From a virus: a stretch of 44,494 nt of DNA. This document shows positions 1 to 7,049 of the stretch, one piece after another. The notes under the pieces were generated by a model. The model had not been told where the DNA came from. It did no database searches and saw only the letters and a program-made list of their open reading frames with translations. The DNA lies in the IMG/VR virus record IMGVR_UViG_3300031565_000084, positions 1 through 44,494 of that record; one strand, written 5' to 3'. Position numbers and translations under genes: made by a program. Position 1 is the stretch's first letter; each line of letters begins with the position of its first letter.

Positions 1-942
1 CCTGGCCGCGACCAGGTGGATGTGGCCACAAGCGCCGCATTCCCAGGCCACGCTAACGTGCTCGACCCCGGCCGGGCCCGGCTCTGTCTCTTGGCCTCGG
101 TCCGGATTATTTTCGGCCTGCTCGATGGCGTCGGCCTTCTTTTGCTCGGCCATCGCGCGCAGCCTCTTGGCCTCGTCGGCGTGGCCGAGGAACTCTTCGA
201 CGGCCGCCGCCGCCAGCTCCTCGATCTCGTAGGTGCCCAGACGGTGATTTCGTTTATCCGTCGGCGACCAAGCCCCCGCCTTAAACGTGATAGTCCCATC
301 CGTGCGGGTCTTGCCTTTCGTCACACCTTTGTATTGCGAGTACGTCGTGGCGGAAGCGCCTTTGTGTGACGAGCGGGCTTTGGACGGGGCCTGGGCTGGG
401 GACGGTGGTTTATGTCCCGTCGGGATGCCGGCCTTGCCCGGGCCCGCAGGCCGGTCCGGATTATTTTCGGCATGCTCGAGCAAACCGGACAATCGCTTGA
501 CCTCCTCGGTCTTGCCCAATCGCCTGGCGACCATGATCGCGCATTGGATCTCGTCATCGAAGGTCCCCAGGTGGACCGCCTTCCCGAGTTTCCTATCCCA
601 ATACGTGGCCTGATATTTCGCCGGGCCTTGCCGGCGAGCAATGATCGTGACGCCTTTGTACTGAGAGCGCTTCTTCGCCCACCTCCTCGGGCGAGGCCCG
701 GGCCGGTGGGGAGGCTTGGCCTTAACCGGCTTGGGCACGTCCCGGGGCGGAATATTTTTTGGAATATTTTCCGTCTTCGCTGCGCCGCCCAGCCCCCGCG
801 TCTGCCGGGGCGGAGCTATGGGCGTTTCAGCATCAAGCTGCCGCAGTAATTCGATGGTTTGTTTGATCGTGTCAATCCTTTGCTCGAGGGGTTGCAGCCT
901 CGCTTCGAGATTCGCGATCGTCGTTTGAATATCTGTGGTCAT
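1..942 (-). CDS. Two-AP2-domain, zinc-ribbon protein (continues across the circle join)
   Basis: The ATG at 942 overlaps the upstream stop as ATGA. The frame is open to base 1 and, on the circle, continues into 44367-44317, giving 330 residues. Residues 1-45 look like a coiled coil and 46-90 are Pro/Lys/Arg rich. Two AP2-like DNA-binding domains follow, each opening with SQYKGV (residues 93-141 and 202-252) and carrying HLGTFDD or HRLGTYEIEE. The C-terminus is a zinc ribbon with Cys302, 305, 318 and 321. A linker with AENNPDR occurs after both AP2 units, so the module was probably duplicated. AP2 domains in phages usually accompany HNH homing nucleases, but no HNH motif is visible here. A DNA-binding or regulatory role is inferred. 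Confidence 0.8.
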   Translation of the reverse strand, partial: MTTDIQTTIANLEARLQPLEQRIDTIKQTIELLRQLDAETPIAPPRQTRGLGGAAKTENIPKNIPPRDVPKPVKAKPPHRPGPRPRRWAKKRSQYKGVTIIARRQGPAKYQATYWDRKLGKAVHLGTFDDEIQCAIMVARRLGKTEEVKRLSGLLEHAENNPDRPAGPGKAGIPTGHKPPSPAQAPSKARSSHKGASATTYSQYKGVTKGKTRTDGTITFKAGAWSPTDKRNHRLGTYEIEELAAAAVEEFLGHADEAKRLRAMAEQKKADAIEQAENNPDRGQETEPGPAGVEHVSVAWECGACGHIHLVAAR

Positions 943-1196
943 CGTGATTCCTTTCGATAAAGCTGTTTGAGTAAATTTGCACACATCCGCGAGCGCAGCG
1001 CCGCGTCGAACCGCGCCTCACGCAGCTCCTTCTGCATCGCCCGCAGCCGCTCGCCTTTGACCAGGCACCAATCCCACGGGAGCTCGATCCCGAGACATTC
1101 CGTTTTCCGCATCACTTTCTTCGCCCCGCCGGTCGGTTTGGCCGGCAACAATGTAAACCCCATCGGCCTGCTGCATTGTCCCTTCGGATCGCTCAT
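939..1196 (-). CDS. Small hypothetical protein
   Basis: An 85-residue basic protein of unknown function. GGAGAT lies seven bases before the ATG at 1196, and the stop overlaps the start of the AP2 gene as ATGA, so the two are translationally coupled. The sequence is rich in Arg, Lys and Leu, with a helical C-terminal half. It contains three scattered cysteines (one near the N-terminus, two central) but no recognisable CxxC pair. I do not recognise the family. Confidence 0.65.
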   Translation of the reverse strand: MSDPKGQCSRPMGFTLLPAKPTGGAKKVMRKTECLGIELPWDWCLVKGERLRAMQKELREARFDAALRSRMCANLLKQLYRKESR

Positions 1197-1246
1197 ACTG
1201 ATCTCCTTTTCCTATTCCAATGTCGCCCGCGGTGACGGCTCATCAA

Positions 1247-1411
1247 TCAGATTTTCCAGATACGAGGCCGTATCTCGCGCCAGTGTTCCGATTTACGCAT
1301 TCTCAGTACCCAACGGCAGACTTGGCAGCAGTAGCCTTCGTCTTTGTGAAATTCGAGGCAAGTGCAGTTGCAGCCACAATGTGGACAATGGATGTATTTC
1401 TGTTCAGTCAT
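1247..1411 (-). CDS. Small Cys-rich zinc-binding protein (54 aa)
   Basis: This short frame starts at ATG 1411, overlapping the stop of the coiled-coil gene as ATGA, and ends with TGA at 1247. It encodes 54 residues with the cysteine pattern CPHCGCNCTC near the N-terminus and CCQVC at residues 28-32, followed by a basic Trp/Arg tail. Two knuckles about 18 residues apart are typical of a small zinc ribbon. It is one of many mini zinc proteins in this genome. The function is unknown; a nucleic-acid or protein adaptor role is plausible. Confidence 0.6.
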   Translation of the reverse strand: MTEQKYIHCPHCGCNCTCLEFHKDEGYCCQVCRWVLRMRKSEHWREIRPRIWKI

Positions 1412-2631
1412 TCTTTCTCGCCTTTCACGGCCCGCTCAATCTCCAAGTCTGCTAGCGATTTGCCGCAAATCTTGCAGATGACAACCCGATCCGATGTCAA
1501 ATGAGCCTCGATGTGTTGGTAAAATCGCTCATACCTCTCCAACTCCGCGATCCGCTCGACCTGGGCCAGAATCTTATCCTCTTGCTCGATGCAGAGGATC
1601 CCGCCGCTTTCGGTCTCGCAATCCGTGCGACTTCGCAATCGCTTGTTCACGGCAATCAGGCGGACAATACTTTTGTTGCGTCGATTCAAGATGTCGTTGA
1701 AATCAGCAATGTCTTTTTTGTTCGCTTCGGTCAGGCGATCAGTCTGCGCATTCAAGTCATTGGCACCACAGTCACATTCTCCGGCATACCAATCACAGCC
1801 GGGAAGATGTTTCATGCGTATGTTCTTGTCTTTGCGTGTCCCTCGCGTGAAATCGGGCCGCTTCTCAAGCTCTGCAATCCGCTCGGCCTGGGTATTGAGT
1901 TTGGTTCGGAGTTCTTTCATTTCACGTAACACAACATCTATGTAATAGTTTAACCTTGCGACCTCCGCGGTCAGGGTCTTCTTCTCGGCGTTCAGGCTTT
2001 TTACTTTTGCATAATTCCGGGCGTTTTGGTCCCTCGTCTCGGAGTCAATCCGTCGCATCGTAGCGATCCGCTCGGTCAGGGCCTTGTTCTCCTCCGCTAA
2101 TCCAGTCGCCAGCTTTTTGTAAAGCCGTTGCGATGCTGACGCAGGTTGTTGTGCGTTGGCAAGTTCGGTGGTCAGGCGGTCGATACTTTTGTTGCGTCGA
2201 TTCAAGATGTCGTTGAAATCAGCGATGTCTTTTTTGTTCTCTTTTTTTAGCCTCTCGATCTCTCCTCGTGCCACACAGGCATCATTTTCAAGTTGCACCT
2301 TATCGGCGTTCAGTTCTGCGATCCGCTCCTCTTTAGCTTGGAGTTTGGCTTGCAGTTTCCCAACCCCTTTATGTGCATCGTGGCAGTAGTCTGCATGTAT
2401 ATCCGTCACCTTTTCGTTTTCAACAGTCAGGGTCTTGTTCTCGGCCACCAGTTTGTCATGAGCGTTCCAGCAATGGACAAGTCTCTCCGCGTCGGCTTTG
2501 TCATTCAAGCCACGAGACATAGTTGCAATAATCATCTGGCCCCGGCCTATCCACCGAGATATTAGTCGGTCATCGTCCCATTTCGTTTCTTTGACTTCTA
2601 ATGGCCCTTCTGTGTGTTTCGCTTCGCTCAT
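1408..2631 (-). CDS. Long coiled-coil accessory protein with internal duplication
   Basis: 407 residues from ATG 2631, preceded by TAGGAGAAACGAA and overlapping the upstream stop as ATGA. The first 60 residues contain an N-terminal module ending in a DKADAERLVHCWNAHDKL-like segment, a pattern frequent in small phage early proteins. The rest is heptad-rich coiled coil with recurring 'ERIAEL' stretches. The segment KKDIADFNDILNRRNKS occurs twice, encoded by 57-bp DNA copies with one mismatch. A Cys cluster (GCDWYAGECDCG) and a C-terminal CKICG knuckle suggest metal binding. Function unknown. Confidence 0.75.
   Translation of the reverse strand: MSEAKHTEGPLEVKETKWDDDRLISRWIGRGQMIIATMSRGLNDKADAERLVHCWNAHDKLVAENKTLTVENEKVTDIHADYCHDAHKGVGKLQAKLQAKEERIAELNADKVQLENDACVARGEIERLKKENKKDIADFNDILNRRNKSIDRLTTELANAQQPASASQRLYKKLATGLAEENKALTERIATMRRIDSETRDQNARNYAKVKSLNAEKKTLTAEVARLNYYIDVVLREMKELRTKLNTQAERIAELEKRPDFTRGTRKDKNIRMKHLPGCDWYAGECDCGANDLNAQTDRLTEANKKDIADFNDILNRRNKSIVRLIAVNKRLRSRTDCETESGGILCIEQEDKILAQVERIAELERYERFYQHIEAHLTSDRVVICKICGKSLADLEIERAVKGEKE
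1667..1723. repeat. 57-bp direct repeat within coiled-coil gene, copy A
   Basis: The 57 bases match 2183-2239 with a single A/G difference. Both copies lie in the same frame of the coiled-coil gene and encode the duplicated KKDIADFNDILNRRNKS segment. The near-identity, including third codon positions, indicates a recent duplication or gene conversion. Confidence 0.85.
2183..2239. repeat. 57-bp direct repeat within coiled-coil gene, copy B
   Basis: Partner of 1667-1723, with one mismatch in 57 bases. It lies about 170 codons nearer the N-terminus in the same reading frame. Confidence 0.85.
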
Positions 2632-3140
2632 TTCGTTTCTCCTATCAAAACAACCTTTCTGACAATCTTTTCCGGCGGCCATTCCAGCTCAACGCCGATG
2701 ATCTTCATAGTGGCCGTGACGTCCACGCCCAGGGCCTCCGGCCGGTACGTCACGTACAACCCGCCCGCGATCCTGTTCGGACCGAAGAGGTTCACGGCGC
2801 CATAGGCGGCTACGCGATCCTCCAGTTTCGATTCGACGCGGCCCTGCCAGTAGAGGCAGCATTCCGCCTGTCTTTTCGACCATCGCGGATGCCGGGCCCA
2901 CATCCGTTGGCGATGCGCTTCCAGGTCGTACTCCGCCCATTTGACGAGAATCGCTTTGCTGCAATCGATCACCGCGTCGAACATCGGCGCCGACGGCGGG
3001 CAGCCTTCCTGCCGGCCGAAATTCGGACAGCCCTTCGGGTGACCGGGATAGGGCCGCTGGCAGAGCAGCCTGACCGATGGATTGAGCACCACGTGCCTGC
3101 CCGCCAGCCGGTAATCGCAGATCTTTATCCCGTCGCTCAT
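2628..3140 (-). CDS. Predicted metal-binding protein (Cys-rich)
   Basis: 170 residues; the start at 3140 overlaps the preceding stop as ATGA, and its own stop overlaps the next start in the same way. The N-terminal third has a conserved-looking cysteine motif, CQRPYPGHPKGCPNFG followed by EGCPPSAP, with further cysteines at ICDY, IDCSK and ECCLYW. This pattern resembles the small metal-binding proteins (DUF2284-like) seen in phages and bacteria, possibly holding a zinc or Fe-S site. The C-terminal 40 residues look like a beta-rich domain. No enzymatic role can be assigned. Confidence 0.7.
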   Translation of the reverse strand: MSDGIKICDYRLAGRHVVLNPSVRLLCQRPYPGHPKGCPNFGRQEGCPPSAPMFDAVIDCSKAILVKWAEYDLEAHRQRMWARHPRWSKRQAECCLYWQGRVESKLEDRVAAYGAVNLFGPNRIAGGLYVTYRPEALGVDVTATMKIIGVELEWPPEKIVRKVVLIGETK

Positions 3141-3391
3141 TTTTTATCCCTCTTGCGCTTCCAATGGCAGCCGCGCGACTCGCTCATCACGCCGGCGAAG
3201 TATCGCAGACGGCGGGGCCGTCGCGTATCGAACCTGGCCGGGCGCAAGAGCGGCGGCATTCGCCAATATTTGACCATCCAGCCCCAGCCGGCGTACCGCG
3301 AATGACACGAGCCCACCACGGCACCGAAGTGTGCCAGCCATAGCAATGTCCAGTCGCGATGCGTAGGTTCAACATATTCCCATGTTGCCAT
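3137..3391 (-). CDS. Small hypothetical protein directly after pentamer array 1
   Basis: I choose ATG 3391, giving 84 residues, because AGGGGAT stands six bases upstream and because upstream codons would be read from the pentamer array. The protein is Trp- and Arg-rich (TWEYVEPTHRDWTLLWL near the N-terminus, a basic C-terminus). The stop overlaps the next gene as ATGA. I do not recognise it. Its 5' leader is the end of the array, so its translation signal sits at the very edge of that structure. Confidence 0.55.
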   Translation of the reverse strand: MATWEYVEPTHRDWTLLWLAHFGAVVGSCHSRYAGWGWMVKYWRMPPLLRPARFDTRRPRRLRYFAGVMSESRGCHWKRKRDKK

Positions 3392-3418
3392 GCTATCCCC
3401 TGCTTTGCCGCCCCGCGC

Positions 3419-3967
3419 CCTTGCTTTGCTCTGCCTTTGCCATGTCACGCCTTTGCCAGGCTCGGCATTGCCTTGCTTTGCCTTTGCTTTGCGTCGCTCT
3501 GCCTCGCCATTGCCGTGCTCGGCATTGCTGTGCCTTGCCTTTGCTGAGCATTGCGGGGCCCGGCCTTGCCTTGGCCGAGCCGCGCGCTGCTTTGCCTATG
3601 CCTCGCTAAGCGAAGCTTTGCGTTGCGCCACCATGCGTTGCCTTTGCTTTGCCGGGCGGCGCCGCGCTAAGCAGTGCATCGCCCTTGCCATGCGAAGCAT
3701 CGCCCTGCTGCGCCTTTGCATTGCTGCGCCGTGCTGAGCCTTTGCCAAGCTAAACAAGGCGGCGCCGGGCCCCGCCCTTGCTACGCCAAGCGTCGCACCG
3801 CCGTTGCTGTGCGCTGCAACGCTGTGCCATGCAACGCCTTTGCTATGCCTCGCATCGCGTCGCATAGCCTTGGCCACGCGATGCGATGCCTTGCCTTTGC
3901 CCTGCAGTGCGGCGCACCGCTCAGCCTTTGCTCCGCGCCGCGGAGCCAGACGGCGCCCCGCCTTTGC
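3419..3967. repeat. Helically phased NNNGC pentamer array 1 (549 bp)
   Basis: On the plus strand the sequence can be cut without remainder into 106 units ending in GC (or a rare AC): 87 pentamers NNNGC and 19 hexamers, most often CTTTGC, with variants such as CTTGGC, CGTTGC and CCTTGC. Hexamers usually follow four to six pentamers, so a common super-unit is 31 bp. Mean unit length is 5.18 bp. The last hexamer overlaps the TAG stop of the minus-strand gene at 3967-4590. Less regular units extend left to about 3384. A pentamer period is not a multiple of three, so the open frames across it are not genes. Confidence 0.9.
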
Positions 3968-4590
3968 TATTCACTTGTCAATTCGCGCCAGGTAAATCGC
4001 CCGTAGCTCGCATTTCGCCATTGGCCGAGACCCCGCAAGGCCCCGTAATTGAGCCATTGCTTGATAAAGTCTGCCAACTTTGGATTGAACCATGAAATCT
4101 CGACCGTAATGGTTGCCCCTGCCGGGATAACTTCGGAACGAGCGAGGGCGATTCGTTCACCGCGCATTGTCTGGCCGCGTAGAGGCCGTTCGAGGAATTT
4201 CAACGGCTGACCATTGAGGCCCTCTAAGACAATTCGCCTGGGCGTGACAAAAACAGCCTCGTCAATCGTGCGCCGGAATAGATACTCCGTAAGGCGAGCT
4301 TTCTTCAACTCCTCTTTGGTCAACCGTTCGGTGTGAATCATGGCGGCACACGCTTCTTTGAAGAATCCCTTGACTTGATAATCCCACAGCATGGGCTTGC
4401 CGTCCTTGCCGTCCTGATTCCGGGCAAAAATCGTGCTGGACTTTTCCACTGTCTCATCAATGGGGACAGCATCCGATTCTTCCTGACTACTTCCGTCCGG
4501 GTGTTTGCTGATGATAAACTCCTCGGCAATTTCTTTGTTGCCAGACAGAGTACCCAGCAATGGTTCTGTAAATGTAATTCTGACCTTCAT
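3967..4590 (-). CDS. Conserved phage protein between the two arrays
   Basis: 207 residues from ATG 4590, preceded by GAAAGGAAGTGCC. The sequence follows a pattern I know from many siphophage genomes: an N-terminal 'ITFTEPLLGTLSGNKEI', a central 'DYQVKGFFKEACAA', 'RPLRGQTMRGERIALARSE' and a C-terminal 'YGALRGLGQWRNASYGRFTW'. No function is established to my knowledge. It is predicted soluble with no membrane segment. It is the only gene between the two pentamer arrays, with one array touching its stop codon and the other starting 80 bases upstream of its start. Confidence 0.85.
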   Translation of the reverse strand: MKVRITFTEPLLGTLSGNKEIAEEFIISKHPDGSSQEESDAVPIDETVEKSSTIFARNQDGKDGKPMLWDYQVKGFFKEACAAMIHTERLTKEELKKARLTEYLFRRTIDEAVFVTPRRIVLEGLNGQPLKFLERPLRGQTMRGERIALARSEVIPAGATITVEISWFNPKLADFIKQWLNYGALRGLGQWRNASYGRFTWRELTSE

Positions 4591-4630
4591 AATGGCACTT
4601 CCTTTCGTAAATTGTTTGAATTACTTTTTT

Positions 4631-4653
4631 CTCCGGACCCCAAAGGTCCGGAG
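4631..4653. other. Perfect 9-bp stem hairpin upstream of the inter-array gene
   Basis: CTCCGGACC at 4631-4639 pairs exactly with GGTCCGGAG at 4645-4653 around a five-base loop. It lies between array 2 and the ribosome site of the gene starting at 4590. The adjacent T-run is on the wrong side for an intrinsic terminator on either strand. A leader hairpin or a protein-binding site is possible. Confidence 0.6.
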
Positions 4654-4670
4654 CACTCATCCAAAAACAT

Positions 4671-5487
4671 CCTGCTTTGCCTTTGCCCCGCTGCGCAACG
4701 CCAAACATCGCCGTTGCCAAGCCCGGCGCCGCCGCGCTTCGCCTTTGCCTTACTCTGCTTTGCCATGCTTTGCCTTTGCGGTGCGTCGCGGCGCTTTGCC
4801 TCGCCTTTGCCCTGCTATGCTCTGCGTTGCTCGGCCTTTGCGGTGCGCCGCGACGCGACGCCACGCCACGCCTTTACCCTGCCCAGCGACGCCGCGCTGC
4901 GCCTTTGCATTGCTGTGCCTTTGCCCTGCGACGCCATGCTTCGCCTTTGCCGCGCCTTGCACGGCATTGCCATGCCATTACTTTGCCTTTGCCGTGCCAC
5001 GCCAGGCACTGCCGCGCTGCGCCTAGCCTTGGCCACGCGAAGCCAAGCATGGCCAGGCCTTTGCCTTGCTGCACCTTTGCGCTGCCCCGCTGTGCGGCGC
5101 GCTGCCTTTGCTTTGCTCGGCTTTGCCATGCAGAGCCTTCGCCAGGCCCAACCACGCCGCGCCGTTGCTGTGCGCTGCCCTGCTTTGCCTTTGCATTGCG
5201 TTGCTCTGCTTTGCCTTTGCATTGCGTTGCTCTGCTTTGCCTTTGCATTGCTCTGCCTCGCGTTGCTCTGCTTTGCCTTGCCTCGCCTCTGCGAAGCGAT
5301 GCAGCGCTGCACCTTGCCTCGCCTTTGCGAAGCCCCGCGCCGCCATGCCCCACAGAGCCTATGCTTGGCGAAGCTGCGCTGTGCACTGCCCTGCCTGTGC
5401 TTGGCCCTGCGGTGCCATGCCAGGCATCGCCTTTGCAAAGCGCTGCGCTGCCGGGCGCAGCCGAGCGCTGCGTTGCCTTTGCCTCGC
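4671..5487. repeat. Helically phased NNNGC pentamer array 2 (817 bp)
   Basis: Same grammar as array 1: 158 units parsed end to end, made of 131 pentamers NNNGC and 27 hexamers (mostly CTTTGC), mean 5.17 bp. A few units end in AC instead of GC. In the first third hexamers are spaced almost perfectly by five pentamers (31-bp super-unit, close to three helical turns). Two identical 26-bp super-units (four pentamers plus a hexamer) stand in tandem at 5195-5220 and 5221-5246. The three bases in front of GC vary widely. Several frames are open simultaneously on both strands, which reflects the periodic composition rather than coding. Confidence 0.9.
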
Positions 5488-5779
5488 GCCGTGCCATCAT
5501 GATTTTCCATGTCACTCTATCGCCCCGGCCGTTCATAAGTCCTTATTCCGCCAAGACAACCGATGTGGTCTTGTAAAAAAAAAATCAAACGTTTCCCGAA
5601 ACCGCAGGGCGTTTATCCGCTGGGCCGCAGGGGCCAGGGAGGACCCATGATATAAGAGGCGGTTCCTACACGACTTACGCCTGCTCTTCGAGCCATCGCA
5701 ACAGCAGACACATAACATTGCACACTCATGTTAAAACCTCATGCCCATTGACCTTACATAGCCTTACATCGCTTCGGCC
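5488..5779. other. Intergenic gap between array 2 and the helix-turn-helix gene
   Basis: I see no credible gene here. It contains an inverted repeat CAAGAC...GTCTTG (5552-5557 and 5568-5573) followed on the plus strand by ten A residues (5575-5584). The T-run therefore precedes the hairpin on the minus strand, so it is not a standard terminator for the leftward operon. A 61-codon frame at 5533-5718 has no ribosome site and no protein-like pattern that I trust. Confidence 0.5.
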
Positions 5780-7012
5780 TCACCCTATACTCGTGGCCGG
5801 CCCGTCGCGGATGGGCGGCAGGCGGGACGCCAGCTTGTCGCGCAAGATAGGCTTGAACCACACTCGTTTCGCCGCCCCATAGCCGCCGTTCTTCGCATAG
5901 ATCCGGCGCAGCCGCTGGGCCTCCGCGATCAGGCCCTCCCAGAGATCCGCCGCGACGGGCGGCGCCAGGCCCGATTGCACGACGCGATCGAACGCCGCCC
6001 CCAGGCAGCCCATGTCCTGGGCATACTGCCGCGTCCCGTCGATCTTCGGTCCGCCGAGGGCCTGATAGACCCGCTCCGCCGCCTGGCGGCTGGCCGGGTT
6101 GCAGCGCCGTCGAATTCCCGCCACGGCGTGGCTGATGTGCGTCGGGTCATCGGCATGAACCGGCCGCGGGGGGGGCGGATGAATGGGAATCACCCGTGGC
6201 CCCCCCGGGTCGGAAGAGGTCGGACAAATCGGCGGGGTGGTGGTCGGGGCAAGGGCGGTTCGTATTCCGGATGGCCCTTGTGCTGTGGCCTGCCCCTGCG
6301 CGTTGTCTTCTCGTTGCGTGACGGCTTCGCCTTCGGTTGGATTGGTCGGATCCGAGGACGAAGTCCGAGGATCTTTGTTTAAATTAGTATTCCGATTCCG
6401 ATTGTTTTCCGATTCTTGAATGCTTTTTGAATTTTCCGAAACGTTTTTGAATTTTCCGAAACGTTTTGAAATTGCCTTGGCGGAGGGCTTCAAAGCCCTC
6501 CGTTGGGGCTTTTGGCGTTTGCCCTTGCCATCGCGTCTGTCATCCTGTGCTCCATCCTGCGACGGCTCTTGGACCGGCCGCTCGAAGGCGGGGCACTCGA
6601 CACACTCCAAAAGCCCGACGCGCTTGAGCGCCGCGAGTGTCTGCTTCATCACCGGCACCGACAGGTGCAGCCGCGCGGCCAGTTTGGCCAGGCCCAGCGG
6701 CTGCTGATCGGCGTCGAGCAGATAGCCCCGCAGCCAGTTCTCCTGGGTCGCCGTCAAGCGGCACAGTCGCCAGAAGCGGCCCTCGTAGGCGTCCCGCTGC
6801 TCGGGATAGTAATGCTCCAGTTCGATGAGCTGGCTCAGAAAGCCCGTCGATTCGTTGCTCTTGTCCTTGGTCGTGGCGGTCACAAACATCCGCACGTAAT
6901 CCAGCCCGCCCTGCCGGACGTACCCTTCCATCTCGAACCGCTGGTCGAAGTGAAAGATCCGCCACACCATTGAAGATTTTCGATTGACGATTTTCGATTG
7001 ACGATTGCTCAC
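5780..7012 (-). CDS. Helix-turn-helix replication-initiation-type protein
   Basis: 410 residues if read from the GTG at 7012, which overlaps the upstream stop as GTGA and has GGGTGG six bases before it. The first ATG after the repeat (6970, residue 15) lacks a ribosome site. The first 14 residues (SNRQSKIVNRKSS) are encoded by a dispersed repeat. Residues 15-150 form a winged-helix-like domain with 'LGLAKLAARLHLSVPVMKQTLAALKRVGLL'-type helices, like phage replisome organisers. A long low-complexity linker follows, then a helical C-terminal domain from about residue 300. A replication or regulatory role is inferred from the domain plan and the nearby ParB and methylase genes. Confidence 0.65.
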   Translation of the reverse strand: MSNRQSKIVNRKSSMVWRIFHFDQRFEMEGYVRQGGLDYVRMFVTATTKDKSNESTGFLSQLIELEHYYPEQRDAYEGRFWRLCRLTATQENWLRGYLLDADQQPLGLAKLAARLHLSVPVMKQTLAALKRVGLLECVECPAFERPVQEPSQDGAQDDRRDGKGKRQKPQRRALKPSAKAISKRFGKFKNVSENSKSIQESENNRNRNTNLNKDPRTSSSDPTNPTEGEAVTQREDNAQGQATAQGPSGIRTALAPTTTPPICPTSSDPGGPRVIPIHPPPPRPVHADDPTHISHAVAGIRRRCNPASRQAAERVYQALGGPKIDGTRQYAQDMGCLGAAFDRVVQSGLAPPVAADLWEGLIAEAQRLRRIYAKNGGYGAAKRVWFKPILRDKLASRLPPIRDGPATSIG

Positions 7013-7049
7013 AAAGCCACCCGATTAGATTTATGATTTACGATTGTCG
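6971..7049. repeat. AATCATAAATC-family repeat across a coupled gene junction
   Basis: Tandem GATTTTCGATTGACGATT-like words at 6971-7008 and GATTTATGATTTACGATT at 7028-7049 flank the GTGA junction. They encode the last residues of the HNH protein (VNHKS) and the first residues of the helix-turn-helix protein (SNRQSKIVNRKSS). The repeat has therefore become coding on both sides of the overlap. Confidence 0.8.

Noticed and set aside
4671-5487. CRISPR array
   Set aside because: Units are only 5-6 bp, there are no direct repeats of 23-47 bp separated by unique spacers, and no cas genes are present.
3359-5576. Many long open frames on both strands through the NNNGC arrays (e.g. 299, 231, 220 codons)
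   Set aside because: They result from the 5-bp periodic composition, which rarely creates stop codons; several frames are open at once, units shift frame every 5-6 bp, and no ribosome sites or protein-like composition are present.
5552-5584. Intrinsic terminator at the A10/T10 tract
   Set aside because: The T-run lies before the hairpin on the minus strand and an A-run follows it on the plus strand, so neither strand has a hairpin-then-U arrangement.
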